From SIG603 sp964369415 (lineage in GTDB: Bacteria; Bacillota; Clostridia; Oscillospirales; Acutalibacteraceae), in contig CAYJFP010000006.1 of NCBI GenBank assembly GCA_964369415.1, positions 1 to 64,000 on the forward strand: a stretch of 64,000 nt of DNA, written 5' to 3'. The position numbers were made by a program, and so were the translations under genes. Shown here piece after piece: positions 16,190 to 25,378 of the stretch. Below the pieces are notes generated by a model that worked only from the letters and a program-made list of their open reading frames with translations, had not been told where the DNA came from and made no database searches. Within the stretch, counting starts at the first letter, position 1. The number at the start of each line of letters is the position of its first letter.

Positions 16190-16549
16190 TTATTTAAAGT
16201 TTGCGTTTAAAACGGTATTATAATTATCAAACTGACCCGTCATTTTATCAATTAGCATAGAATACTGTGCATATGCCTTATAAAGTTCAAGATTCTCTTT
16301 TTCAATATCAACATTGTTTCCATCTTGTCTAAGTGAAGTCATATCTGTCATAACATTAACGCTAATTTCATTTGGAACGTCATCAGAATTAGCTATAGCT
16401 TTTTGAAAAGCTTCATCAAAAGTAAGGTTTTTAGTCTTGTATCCTGGAGTTTCAACATTGGCAATGTTTTGTGTATGAAGCTGTTGGTCTAGCCATGCGA
16501 TATTAATACCCGCTTCAATGGTTTTAAAATTAGTTGAATTAAAAAACAT
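16190..16549 (-). CDS. flgB: flagellar proximal rod protein FlgB
   Basis: A rod subunit joining the MS ring side to the rod. Seen: 119 residues, the rod motif HTQNIANVETPGYKTKNLTF, NVDIEKENLELYKAYAQYSM in the C-terminal part, and the closing helix. It lies between fliS and flgC, an unusual place for this gene. Confidence 0.95.
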   Translation of the reverse strand: MFFNSTNFKTIEAGINIAWLDQQLHTQNIANVETPGYKTKNLTFDEAFQKAIANSDDVPNEISVNVMTDMTSLRQDGNNVDIEKENLELYKAYAQYSMLIDKMTGQFDNYNTVLNANFK

Positions 16550-16567
16550 GCAATCAATCCTCTCACT

Positions 16568-16948
16568 TTATGAGGCCTCACCGGCTCTCAATTTTTTATC
16601 GGCTTGAACGTAAGTATCTCGAAGTTCGGTAATCATCTGAGTCACATCTTCAAGTGCGCCGATTTCTTTCTTTACATTTGCATTAAGAACTACGCTTAGA
16701 AAATAATCATATAGTGTATTTAAATTATGTGATATTTCAACTGAATTGTCAAGCGTATTTTGTAAATGTTTAAGAATTAATTGAGATTTTTGCAAATGTT
16801 TGTTGATTTCTTCGTTATTTTTGCTGTCAAAAGCACTTTTTGCTTGTGTAAGTTCTTTAATAAGACCGTCATAAACTTTAATTAACATGTCACAAGGAGT
16901 CATTGTCATGACTGATTGCTGTTTGTAAACTTGGTAATTGTTTTTCAT
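16568..16948 (-). CDS. fliS: flagellin export chaperone FliS
   Basis: FliS binds flagellin in the cytoplasm and holds it for export. Seen: 126 residues from ATG 16948; the opening YKQQSVMTMTPCDMLIKVYDG is the FliS signature (Y-x4-V-x5-P-x-L-L-xxL-YdG), and the family's helical ends follow. Upstream residues of the open frame would lie inside fliD, so this start is preferred, though its SD is weak. It follows fliD, as usual. Confidence 0.92.
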   Translation of the reverse strand: MKNNYQVYKQQSVMTMTPCDMLIKVYDGLIKELTQAKSAFDSKNNEEINKHLQKSQLILKHLQNTLDNSVEISHNLNTLYDYFLSVVLNANVKKEIGALEDVTQMITELRDTYVQADKKLRAGEAS

Positions 16949-16976
16949 AGCAAAACACTCTTTTCTAAAAATATTA

Positions 16977-19952
16977 TTAGTAGGTAGTTCCAAATTGTGA
17001 AGCAAGATATGAACTTTGAGTATTATAATCGGCAAGTATTGATTCCATAGAAGAGAATTGACTCCAATATCTATCATATTCAAGCTCGTATCTCATTTTG
17101 AGAGTTTCAATCATATCTTCAATATTATCAAGACGACTTTGCATATCATTGTTCTCGTCACTTGCTTTTCCTTCAACACCAGCAAGTTGTACTAAAGTAC
17201 CAGGATCGGCCGAGCTCTCATTAGCTACCTGTTTAACTAAGGCATCAATTTGAGTAGATAGGCCACCTGCAGAACTTGTAAACAATTCGGCTACCGATTC
17301 AGGATCTGTTGCTAACGCTTGTCTAAATGCATCTTCATCAAATGTCAAAGTACCGCTTGCAGCTTCGTCATCGTAGAAAGAGGAGGTTTCAATTCCTATT
17401 TGATATAAAGCAAGTGAAGACCCTTCAGGTTTTGTATACATTATAGTTCTTAGAGAAGATAGGAATGAATTGATGGTCGAATCGCCGCTTACTAAGCCAG
17501 TTTTTGCTTTTTCTTCCCATAATTCAATCTGTTTTTCAGTCATGTCTTCCATTTGAGTACTAGTAAGTGGATCATAATCTTGATATTCTCTGTCTGCATT
17601 TACATATTCACTTAGATTAGCAATCATTTTGTTATAATCTTCAACAAATTTTTTCATTGCATCAACTATTGAATCATCGTCTCTTACTGTAGAAATAGTA
17701 GTTTTTTCATAAATGGTTTCGCCACCAACTTCTTCACTTGGGCTAACTGAATTAACTGCCATTGTGATTCCGTCTATGGTGAAAGTATTACTACTTCTAG
17801 TGGTTTCAACGCCGTTTATTACAAGTTTAGCATCTAAGCCTTCAGAAACTTTTCCACTTGTTAATGAACCACTGCCAAATGTATAGCTTGAAAATCCGAA
17901 AACAGATGAAAGAATAGGATTTGCAGCAAAATCTATGGAAGATGAAGGTGTGCCTGTTATAACTAATCTTCCATCTTCAAATTTAGCATCATAAATACCT
18001 TCATAGCTTGTAATATCTGAAAGTTTTGTAGCAGAACCAAAGGCAGCAGCTACAGTTTCAAGTCCATAAACATCTGAAATATTTGTGTTTTCATCAGCTC
18101 TATTTGATGTATAGGAAAGGTTAAATCCCATAGCAAGAGATAAATCAGTCTTTTGCTCTTCTTCAATGGCTTTACCGTCAGTTGCGTCAATGTCAGTTGG
18201 CATAAATTCAACTAAGAAGCCTTCTTGTACATCTAAAGAGCCCGTTGTAGCATTGTATTTAATATTTTGAATTCCACGTTCATCAGATTTAAATGTATCT
18301 TTAAGCCATGAATTAAGTGCAGTTTCAATTTCAGTTTTAGTATAAAGTTCATCACCTTCAACATCGGGATCGTCTTCCTTATCGGGAAGAGTAAAGGTGT
18401 GGTACTCGTTATTGACTTTAAGTGTAAATTTAGCACCACCCGATGCAGTGTAGTCACTTTCTAGAGTAGAACCTTTAACTGTATTAGTAGTAAGATAATT
18501 ACTAGATACTGTTGATGAAGCTTCCACGGCGTCTGTGCCAAAAAGTTTAGAAAGTAAATCGCCTTCTGATTGGCTAAGCTCAATTCCGTAAGAAGAACCA
18601 GAGTTAGAAGCTGTGATAGTCATTTTATCAGATAAAGATGAATAACTAAGTCTAACACCAGCATCACTTCTATTGATTTGATTAATCATTGAAGCTACAG
18701 AAGTGCTTCCATCAAAACTGAAATCTATACCATTTATAGTAAAGGCGAATCTGTCTCCAGAGGCAACTTCAGAAAGACTTTGGTTTGTAGAAAAATTAGA
18801 GCTAGAACCTGGAGCGATTCCAAATAAAGTAGAAGATGAGCCTGTAATTGTTAAACTGTGTCCAGCTTCAGGTGTTCCGTCTGAATTCAATATATTCATA
18901 GCAAAACTTAGTGATTGTTTGCCGTCTATATTAGTATCTAAACTTACTTTAACAGAATCACCAAAGGCAAGTGAAACCTCTTGCTCTAAAGCATTTAATA
19001 GGTGCTGAGCAGTAACTTCATAATCGCCGTCAGCGTTAAATTCACCAACAACATTATCTAAATTAATAGTTTTAGTTACACCGTCAAGGGTAAGGTCAAA
19101 TGAAGGTGCGGAATCAAGATCAAGATTTGCACCCGCTTCTGTTTTAGCACCTGTAGTAGCGCCTGTGGCGTCTGTTATAGGTGTAGCATATGAGGATGTA
19201 AGTCCTGTCATTGTAAGCGCTGCAGAAGAAGAGGCTGAACCTTTTACCAAAACCTTCGTAGAAGCTGAGTCTGTTATAAAACGAAGTTTTCCGTCATAGA
19301 TTTCAGCGCTAGCTCCGCTAACACCTGCTTCTTTAAAAGCATTGTTAAAAGCATCAGTAAGATCTTTTTCGCTTGTAACTTCATTTAAGTTAACATTTAT
19401 TTCTTTTCCTGAAACTTCAAGTAAAATATTTTTTTCAAACATTGAGGTAAGTGTTTTAGTAGATAAAAGCTCGTTTCCGTCATTATCAAAGATATCGCCG
19501 GAAATTACTTGGTCACCACTTAATGAAGACGACGAAGTCAAGGCAGCACTACTTGCTAGTTGTTTAACAATAATGTCATAACTTCCAGCACTAGCGCTAG
19601 TAGAAGTACTCTTAACACTTACAGCACTTCCGCTAGTCACTGAAGAAATCATAGAATTAAAAAAATTGTCACTTGCAAAGTTAGTGCTTAAAGTAGAACC
19701 GTAAGAGTAATTGAAATAACTGTTATAAAAACTATTAATATTTTCAATTACATCTCTGTAGATTTCTTGTGTCCAAAGTGTTTGCTGTTTAAGGGCTTCC
19801 TGTGCGTCTATTTTACCTTGAGTACCACTTAGCATTTCTTCTACCATAGCTTCAGTATCCATTCCGGACATTAGACCAGCTATACCTTGTGAAGAACTAG
19901 ATGTAGTACCCGATGTTACATTATAATAAGTTGAATTACTTATACTACTCAT
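16977..19952 (-). CDS. fliD: flagellar filament cap FliD, unusually long
   Basis: FliD forms the cap at the filament tip that folds flagellin into place. Seen: 991 residues; a conserved N-terminus GIAGLMSGMDTEAMVEEML and C-terminus with VEDYNKMIANLSEYVNADRE, SGDSTINSFLSSLRTIM and a terminal coiled-coil region. Between them lies a large, Ser/Thr/Asp-rich, beta-type region of several hundred residues. Family knowledge: typical FliD is about 450-700 residues, so the central surface domains are extended. SD GGAGG precedes ATG 19952, five codons inside the longest frame. Confidence 0.93.
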   Translation of the reverse strand: MSSISNSTYYNVTSGTTSSSSQGIAGLMSGMDTEAMVEEMLSGTQGKIDAQEALKQQTLWTQEIYRDVIENINSFYNSYFNYSYGSTLSTNFASDNFFNSMISSVTSGSAVSVKSTSTSASAGSYDIIVKQLASSAALTSSSSLSGDQVISGDIFDNDGNELLSTKTLTSMFEKNILLEVSGKEINVNLNEVTSEKDLTDAFNNAFKEAGVSGASAEIYDGKLRFITDSASTKVLVKGSASSSAALTMTGLTSSYATPITDATGATTGAKTEAGANLDLDSAPSFDLTLDGVTKTINLDNVVGEFNADGDYEVTAQHLLNALEQEVSLAFGDSVKVSLDTNIDGKQSLSFAMNILNSDGTPEAGHSLTITGSSSTLFGIAPGSSSNFSTNQSLSEVASGDRFAFTINGIDFSFDGSTSVASMINQINRSDAGVRLSYSSLSDKMTITASNSGSSYGIELSQSEGDLLSKLFGTDAVEASSTVSSNYLTTNTVKGSTLESDYTASGGAKFTLKVNNEYHTFTLPDKEDDPDVEGDELYTKTEIETALNSWLKDTFKSDERGIQNIKYNATTGSLDVQEGFLVEFMPTDIDATDGKAIEEEQKTDLSLAMGFNLSYTSNRADENTNISDVYGLETVAAAFGSATKLSDITSYEGIYDAKFEDGRLVITGTPSSSIDFAANPILSSVFGFSSYTFGSGSLTSGKVSEGLDAKLVINGVETTRSSNTFTIDGITMAVNSVSPSEEVGGETIYEKTTISTVRDDDSIVDAMKKFVEDYNKMIANLSEYVNADREYQDYDPLTSTQMEDMTEKQIELWEEKAKTGLVSGDSTINSFLSSLRTIMYTKPEGSSLALYQIGIETSSFYDDEAASGTLTFDEDAFRQALATDPESVAELFTSSAGGLSTQIDALVKQVANESSADPGTLVQLAGVEGKASDENNDMQSRLDNIEDMIETLKMRYELEYDRYWSQFSSMESILADYNTQSSYLASQFGTTY

Positions 19953-20001
19953 TTTGTGTGCCTCCATTCGTAAATCAAAACTTTGTAAGTAAAGATTTAT
20001 T

Positions 20002-20469
20002 TTAAATCATTCTATTTGTTCTTTGCTTTTGTTTTCCTCTTAGAAGAGTTGAGCGGTAATATTTATTAGCTGCTGCCTTATCACTTTTGTTAAGACTTAC
20101 AAGCTTTGATTTAATACTATCTCGTTCAAGCTCAATGTGATTGAGTACGACTTGATTATTGCTTTCAATTCGGTTTATAATCGCTTTAATACTAAGAGAA
20201 AGATCAAAGATAAGGGAAAGATCACCATTTAAATCCTTTTTATTACAAGTGTGATTTAGTGATGTTCTAAGTGATTTGTCTATACTGCTGTATTTAATAA
20301 TTTCAGTATCGACTTCATCGATTAAAGTAAGTATTTCTTTTCGATTTTGCATACTTAATAGCATGTCATCCACATTTTGAAGAGGCATATTAATTGTAAC
20401 TTGTTCAAGTTCAAGAAAATGCTCTTTTTTCTGATTCAATAAAATAATAACGTGTTCATAATTGTTCAT
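20002..20469 (-). CDS. FliT/FlgN-like helical protein
   Basis: A 155-residue protein, nearly all charged helix. Seen: heptad-like patterns, an NRKEILTLIDEVDTEI segment and a Lys/Arg-rich tail (LLRGKQKQRTNRM). Family knowledge: clostridial FliT- and FlgN-type export chaperones have this character and often lie beside fliD or flgK. Inference: it is the chaperone for FliD, whose gene follows at about 50 bases. In many clostridia fliW and csrA occupy this place between DUF6470 and the filament genes. The assignment is by position and composition, not by a clear motif. Confidence 0.5.
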   Translation of the reverse strand: MNNYEHVIILLNQKKEHFLELEQVTINMPLQNVDDMLLSMQNRKEILTLIDEVDTEIIKYSSIDKSLRTSLNHTCNKKDLNGDLSLIFDLSLSIKAIINRIESNNQVVLNHIELERDSIKSKLVSLNKSDKAAANKYYRSTLLRGKQKQRTNRMI

Positions 20470-20474
20470 AATAA

Positions 20475-21086
20475 TTACATACTGGCAGCTTGTTTATAAG
20501 CCTCCGAAGCACTTCTAGGGAAGTAAATCGGTCCTCCAATATATTCAATATTGACACTAGGACGCTCAAGCATCTTCATGCTAATGCTTCCAGGTGTATA
20601 TTCAAGAGAAAAGTCAGGAATATTCCATTCAATATTGGTTTCGGCCGGAGTATACTCTGTTTCAAGTTCTCCAATATTCCAAGATACATCCACGCCTCCA
20701 CTTGGCAAAAACATGGTGATAGTAGTAGGCTGCTCGAGCACTTTTTGTCTCATTAATGAGCCTATAGTTGTGCCGTCTTCAATGCTAGCCATGCCATGAC
20801 CAAGTTGAACTACAGAAGAAACATAAGCCTCATATTGATTCTGGGCTTTTCTTGTGTTTTCAAGTGCAAAATCGTTATTATTAAATTGTCCCAAAGATTT
20901 TCTTGCTTGATAGCTATCAAGTCGTACCTGTGGTAAAGAAGGGTCTAGTTTCATTACACTAGGTGTAGTGTTTACTTTAGATTGGGGAATATGGTTGTTT
21001 TGATATTCAACACTACCACGTTCAATTTCAAGTTCAAATTTACCTGGATTAGAAGTAATTTGTATTAGTTGTTGCATTATGTTCAC
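20475..21086 (-). CDS. DUF6470 (YviE-like) flagellar-operon protein
   Basis: A 203-residue protein of a family found after flgL in Firmicutes; its function is unknown. Seen: an N-terminal QLIQITSNPGKFELEI, then LRLDSYQARKSLG-like (VRLDSYQARKSLGQFN), and a C-terminal half with repeated short beta segments (VDVSWNIGELETEY, NIEWNIPDFSLEY, VNIEYIGGPIYFP). The repeating W-N/Y-x-P pattern looks like beta strands. In B. subtilis the yviE gene lies between flgL and fliW; fliW is missing here. Confidence 0.8.
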   Translation of the reverse strand: MNIMQQLIQITSNPGKFELEIERGSVEYQNNHIPQSKVNTTPSVMKLDPSLPQVRLDSYQARKSLGQFNNNDFALENTRKAQNQYEAYVSSVVQLGHGMASIEDGTTIGSLMRQKVLEQPTTITMFLPSGGVDVSWNIGELETEYTPAETNIEWNIPDFSLEYTPGSISMKMLERPSVNIEYIGGPIYFPRSASEAYKQAASM

Positions 21087-21105
21087 CTCACAAATATATA
21101 AAAAA

Positions 21106-22164
21106 TTAGCTTAAAAAGTCCATAAGTGAAGTTGGAAGTAGTCGTGCTCCCATCTGTTGAACTGCTTTAAGTGCGTATTCACTCATTGAGAGTGAAATTG
21201 TTGCGGCTTCTTCGTCAATTCCCATTAGATTGTCGATTTTAATCTGAAGTGAGTCGACATTTCTTTCATGTCTAGCTTCCATGCTTTCAAGATAACTAAC
21301 TTTTGAACCAACATCTGTAAGATTGGCTCTATAACTATCGGTAACAGTGTTTAGGTGCTTTTCTAAATCCTTAAGCTTTTCCATGTTTTCCGGAGTTTCA
21401 TCGTCTACAATATCCGAAATGGCCTCTTTAATATCAGATAGAGTATTATATATATTATTGGATAGGCCACTTGTAGCATCAATGCCAAATCCAAAAATAT
21501 CAAGACCGTTGTGTGAAGCTAAAAATGCCGTGTCAGGATCAATACTAGATGCGGTGGTTTTAATGCCAAGACCGATATCGATATATACCTCTTCATCCAT
21601 TGGAATTACCTTATCTACAGCAGGTGTAACACTTGTATCAGAGTAATAATATTCTCCTTCAGCATTTTGCTGTATAATGTCAACTGGAATTCCGTTATAC
21701 TCCACTCTTCCATCATCGCCTAAAGCAAATGGTTGTAGCAAACTTGCATTTGACCCACCAAATATAAATTTTTCGCCATATTTGCTGTTTGAATATACTA
21801 AAAGCTCTTTTATAATGTTATCAAACTCGGCTACAATAGCATCTCTACCAGAATCACCCTGTGGATCATTTAATGCCTTGATAACCAAGGTGTGAGCTCT
21901 TTCAAGCAAATCACTTACAGCCATCATATTATCCTCTGTAACAGATAATTCATCTGTTATAGCTGCAATATTATCAAGATGTGTATTAGCTTTTTCCAAA
22001 TCAACCCTTGAATATAAAACCTTTGTTCCTGATGCTACATCTTCTGAAATATCGACAAAGCGGTTACCGCTTGCGATTTGTTCCATGTTTGTAGAAAAAT
22101 TAGTCTTTGCTTCGTTCATGTATTGTAAATAGTTTCTAGATGAAGCTCTATCTGCAACTCTCAT
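21106..22164 (-). CDS. flgL: hook-filament junction protein FlgL
   Basis: FlgL (HAP3) joins the hook-side FlgK ring to the flagellin filament. Seen: 352 residues; flagellin-like N-terminus (YLQYMNEAKTNFSTNMEQIASGNRF), and a C-terminal SLSMSEYALKAVQQMGARLL helix. Longer than the roughly 300 residues of Bacillus FlgL, with the extra length in the central domain. It is co-transcribed with flgK. Confidence 0.93.
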   Translation of the reverse strand: MRVADRASSRNYLQYMNEAKTNFSTNMEQIASGNRFVDISEDVASGTKVLYSRVDLEKANTHLDNIAAITDELSVTEDNMMAVSDLLERAHTLVIKALNDPQGDSGRDAIVAEFDNIIKELLVYSNSKYGEKFIFGGSNASLLQPFALGDDGRVEYNGIPVDIIQQNAEGEYYYSDTSVTPAVDKVIPMDEEVYIDIGLGIKTTASSIDPDTAFLASHNGLDIFGFGIDATSGLSNNIYNTLSDIKEAISDIVDDETPENMEKLKDLEKHLNTVTDSYRANLTDVGSKVSYLESMEARHERNVDSLQIKIDNLMGIDEEAATISLSMSEYALKAVQQMGARLLPTSLMDFLS

Positions 22165-22179
22165 AATTTTACCTCCGTA

Positions 22180-23730
22180 TTATAAGCCAACTCGGCCCAT
22201 TCTGTTTATTACTACATCTAACATTTCATCCATTGTTGTCATTACCCTTGCTGCCGCTTCGTATGACTTTTGAAATGTAAGCATATTGGCTGTTTCTTCA
22301 TCACTGCTTACACCCGAAATAGAATCTCGCTGGTTTAAGAAATCATCTGCAATTAAAGCATAAGATTGACGTCTGCCTTCGTTAAAAGAAACTTGTGAGC
22401 CTAGATTTGATATAATATTTATATGGAAGTCAGAGAAACTTCCTGTAAATTCTTCTCCATATGTATTAAAAGTAAAGTCAGTCTCAGTAAGTTGTACAGC
22501 TATTAACTGTGAATACTCAACAACATATTCGCTATTATCATAAATAAAGTAACCTGAGCCGGCATTTGTCCATTCTGAGCTTAATGAAATATTTGAAGAT
22601 GAAACACCATACTTTGAAGTAGTTCCATCATCCAATTTAGCACCGAGTAAAGTTTTATAAACAATATTTCCATCGGCATCTAATAGAGGATCTCCGTTTG
22701 CATCTGCCTCAGGAATGGTGTTGTTTGCAACTTGAGTTAAAGCAGAGGCAAAAGTGTCTAAGAGATTTCTATAGTATACGACACCTTCATAGGGCTCGCC
22801 GTTTTGTACAGCTAAATTATTGCCGCTTCCGTTTAGGTAATGCAATGATGATAGAAGTGTTCCGCCTGTGATATCTAAAATGTTATTTTGGCCTTGCCAC
22901 CTTAAATCAACAGTTAGATTATCTTCATCAACTCTCATCATCAAGTTTTCGTTTTCGGTCCCTTTGATTATCATTTGTGAGCCCATCAGAACATCAACAG
23001 TTCCATCTGAATACTCAATTACGTCGAGGTTTCCATAACTGCTAAGTTCATCTAAAAGAAGATTTCTTTGATCCATAAGCTCATTAGGATAAAAATAATC
23101 ATTATCATTGTTGTTTATTGTTACAGAGTCTTCGCTGATAACCTTGTTCAAATGTGCAATTTGAGAAGTTAAATCGTTAATCTTAGCAACATCAACTTGT
23201 AAGTCTTCAATATGGCGTTGGGTTACTGTTGCTAAATTGTTATCAAGCTGATTTAATATCTGAGTGATGTTTTGGAAAGATGACATTACTATATTAGCTT
23301 GGCTTTCCATTGTAGGTTCTTGAATAAAGCTGTTAATGCTTTCAAAAATCTGGGTTATAGCACTGAACAAGCCGTCCTCATCTGTAAGGTTTGCACCATC
23401 GCCTAAAGCGTTTTGAATATCAGCCAAAATTTCTGCAGATTTTCCATAATATGCTGCACTTGAATACTCATCTCTAAATCTCTTATCAAGAAAAGCATCT
23501 CTTGTCTGAGAAACACCTAAAGCGTCAACACCTTGTCCTAAAAGAGAAATTGAATTAGTAGCTACACGAGCTGAAGATGTAAATGGATACAAAGATTCTC
23601 TTTCTACAGCTTGCCTTGTATAGCCGGGTGTGTCGACGTTTGCAAGGTTGTGAGCTACTATGTCAAGTGCTTTTTGATTTACATAAATGGCACTCTTAGC
23701 GCCTTCAAATCCCATAAAAGTTGATCTCAT
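22180..23730 (-). CDS. flgK: hook-filament junction protein FlgK
   Basis: FlgK (HAP1) is the first junction protein on the hook. Seen: 516 residues; N-terminal GFEGAKSAIYVNQKALDIVA and NLANVDTPGYTRQ, and the C-terminal NMLTFQKSYEAAARVMTTMD helix, which match the family. I chose ATG 23730 because GAGGAGG lies seven bases upstream; the longer frame runs into flgN. It is followed by flgL. Confidence 0.95.
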   Translation of the reverse strand: MRSTFMGFEGAKSAIYVNQKALDIVAHNLANVDTPGYTRQAVERESLYPFTSSARVATNSISLLGQGVDALGVSQTRDAFLDKRFRDEYSSAAYYGKSAEILADIQNALGDGANLTDEDGLFSAITQIFESINSFIQEPTMESQANIVMSSFQNITQILNQLDNNLATVTQRHIEDLQVDVAKINDLTSQIAHLNKVISEDSVTINNNDNDYFYPNELMDQRNLLLDELSSYGNLDVIEYSDGTVDVLMGSQMIIKGTENENLMMRVDEDNLTVDLRWQGQNNILDITGGTLLSSLHYLNGSGNNLAVQNGEPYEGVVYYRNLLDTFASALTQVANNTIPEADANGDPLLDADGNIVYKTLLGAKLDDGTTSKYGVSSSNISLSSEWTNAGSGYFIYDNSEYVVEYSQLIAVQLTETDFTFNTYGEEFTGSFSDFHINIISNLGSQVSFNEGRRQSYALIADDFLNQRDSISGVSSDEETANMLTFQKSYEAAARVMTTMDEMLDVVINRMGRVGL

Positions 23731-23743
23731 TAATATTTCCTCC

Positions 23744-24211
23744 TCATATTTTGCCGTTAAGCGAATATCCGTTACCACCGGAATTCATTTTTTTGCCATT
23801 ATTTTTATATAAACCGCCTTTAACCTCTGTAGAAGACTGAGCAAAGAAGTTTAACTCACTGTTTACAAGGTTAAGAGAAGTCTTATTCAAATGTTTTACT
23901 GAATCAAATAATTGTTTCATTTTATCAAGAACCGGTAATAGTGCTTTTCTTTCATCATCATTTACAAGATTCAAAACTTCACTTACCGACTTGTTTGAAA
24001 GACCCATAGAGTCTTGAGCCTTAATTCGTGCGCTTTCAAGACTATTAAGTTTCATCATATGAGCCTGTTGAAGCTTAACAGATTTTTCTATAGAAGCATC
24101 ATCATGAGCTAATAAGAACTTTCTTTGTTCATGCAAAGAGTTAATCATTTTTTCAAGTTGTTCGTTAATAGCATTACAAGCTTCAAAATATGTCTGAGTT
24201 TCAATTTTCAT
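23744..24211 (-). CDS. flgN: FlgN-family export chaperone
   Basis: FlgN holds FlgK and FlgL for export. Seen: 155 residues, helical throughout, with LEKMINSLHEQRKFLLAHDD and a C-terminal LNFFAQSSTEVKGGLYKNNG that resembles the FlgN end (Y-x-x-x-G). The position directly behind flgM and before flgK is the usual one. Confidence 0.85.
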   Translation of the reverse strand: MKIETQTYFEACNAINEQLEKMINSLHEQRKFLLAHDDASIEKSVKLQQAHMMKLNSLESARIKAQDSMGLSNKSVSEVLNLVNDDERKALLPVLDKMKQLFDSVKHLNKTSLNLVNSELNFFAQSSTEVKGGLYKNNGKKMNSGGNGYSLNGKI

Positions 24212-24227
24212 AAAAATAATTACTCCT

Positions 24228-24563
24228 TTAAACCAAGAAAATTCTATTTAATAATGAAGACGCGATTTCTTCATTTGAAGTTGGACAATTATCACATGCG
24301 TATTTTTGTTTAAGTTCTTCTAACTTAGATGGTGTAATTTCGATATTGCTCTTAGCAGTAGCAGCACTCTTTTTTATTTCATTTGAATATTTTGCAAAAA
24401 AAGTAGAGGAAGAAGTAACACTAACTTTATCAAAAGAAGATTGTTCTTTTAATAGAGTAGTGCTTTCCGAAGAAGAATCGTTAACTTTTTTTTGAGCTGC
24501 AGCTGAATTAACAGAGCTCGTATTTTTTATATATCTATCAAAAACAATACCTTTTATTTCCAT
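24228..24563 (-). CDS. flgM: anti-sigma-28 factor FlgM
   Basis: FlgM binds the flagellar sigma factor until the hook is finished and FlgM is exported. Seen: 111 residues; a disordered Ser-rich N-terminus and the sigma-binding C-terminus SKLEELKQKYACDNCPTSNE ending in EIASSLLNRIF. Its partner sigma factor is encoded at 45140. It heads the minus-strand flagellar operon. FlgM proteins are typically about 90-100 residues, so this one is slightly long. Confidence 0.9.
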   Translation of the reverse strand: MEIKGIVFDRYIKNTSSVNSAAAQKKVNDSSSESTTLLKEQSSFDKVSVTSSSTFFAKYSNEIKKSAATAKSNIEITPSKLEELKQKYACDNCPTSNEEIASSLLNRIFLV

Positions 24564-25016
24564 AATTGATACCTCCGTTTTAAAATATAATTAATTTTTT
24601 GAGATAAACATAATCATTCTAAAGAATTTATACCACTTTTTATTAAAAATGAAATAGAGAAAATTTTTTAAAACTAAATTTTTTAGTACATAAATATAGT
24701 TGTTTTAGTTAATTTATACAACATGTAACCTAAAATAATTCTAATTGGGAATCAAATCCATTGTTTTTTCGACTTAAATTCATTATATAATCAACATAAA
24801 CTCAGCAAAATGCATAAAAAATAATTTCTAATTGTATGTATCGAACAACAGAATAGCAAAATATATTTTCTTAATTGCATTTAAGTACTATAATGCTTTA
24901 CTTTTGTCGAATATTGATATATTATAGTATATAAAGAAATAAAACATTAAAACAATGACGGTTATATATTACTTTTCTACAAGATATTGTATAACCATAT
25001 AGAATGGAGTTTAATT
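24564..25016. promoter_or_regulatory. divergent flagellar promoter region
   Basis: A 453-base AT-rich spacer between flgM (leftward) and fliE (rightward), so it should hold the promoters of both operons. The only rightward candidate I can point to is weak: TTGTCG (24904-24909) with an 18-base spacer before TATATA (24928-24933). No convincing sigma-28 site (TAAA-N15-GCCGATAT) was seen on either strand. GGTTATA (24960-24966) and TATAACC (24990-24996) form an inverted repeat just upstream of the fliE SD AATGGAG. No gene is seen. Confidence 0.4.
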
Positions 25017-25322
25017 ATGAGCACATTTATTACACCATTAAACCTTAAAACTACGTTGACGGATGAAAGTAAAGTAGTAGCTAACGAAAATACTAGTTCC
25101 GGTATTCCTTTTTCAGATATGCTAAAGGATGCAATAAATCAAACGAATGAGTTAATGGAAATATCAGCGCAAGATAGTTATAATCTTTCTGTTGGAAATG
25201 TTGATGATTTAGCACAGGTTCAAATTAATTCACTTAAGGCATCTACGATGCTTCAAACTACTGTTCAGTTGACAACAAGAGTTGTAAATGCATATACCGA
25301 TATTATGAGTATGCAAATTTAG
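25017..25322 (+). CDS. fliE: flagellar hook-basal body protein FliE
   Basis: FliE joins the MS ring to the rod. Seen: 101 residues; FSDMLKDAINQTNELMEIS and the C-terminal LKASTMLQTTVQLTTRVVNA typical of FliE. ATG 25017 follows SD AATGGAG at 25003. It heads the 27-gene plus-strand operon; flgB and flgC are not upstream as they usually are. Confidence 0.93.
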   Translation: MSTFITPLNLKTTLTDESKVVANENTSSGIPFSDMLKDAINQTNELMEISAQDSYNLSVGNVDDLAQVQINSLKASTMLQTTVQLTTRVVNAYTDIMSMQI

Positions 25323-25378
25323 TTTTACATTTTGCAATTTCTAATTTCTAATAATTTTTAATTGGGAGCGGTATTTCA

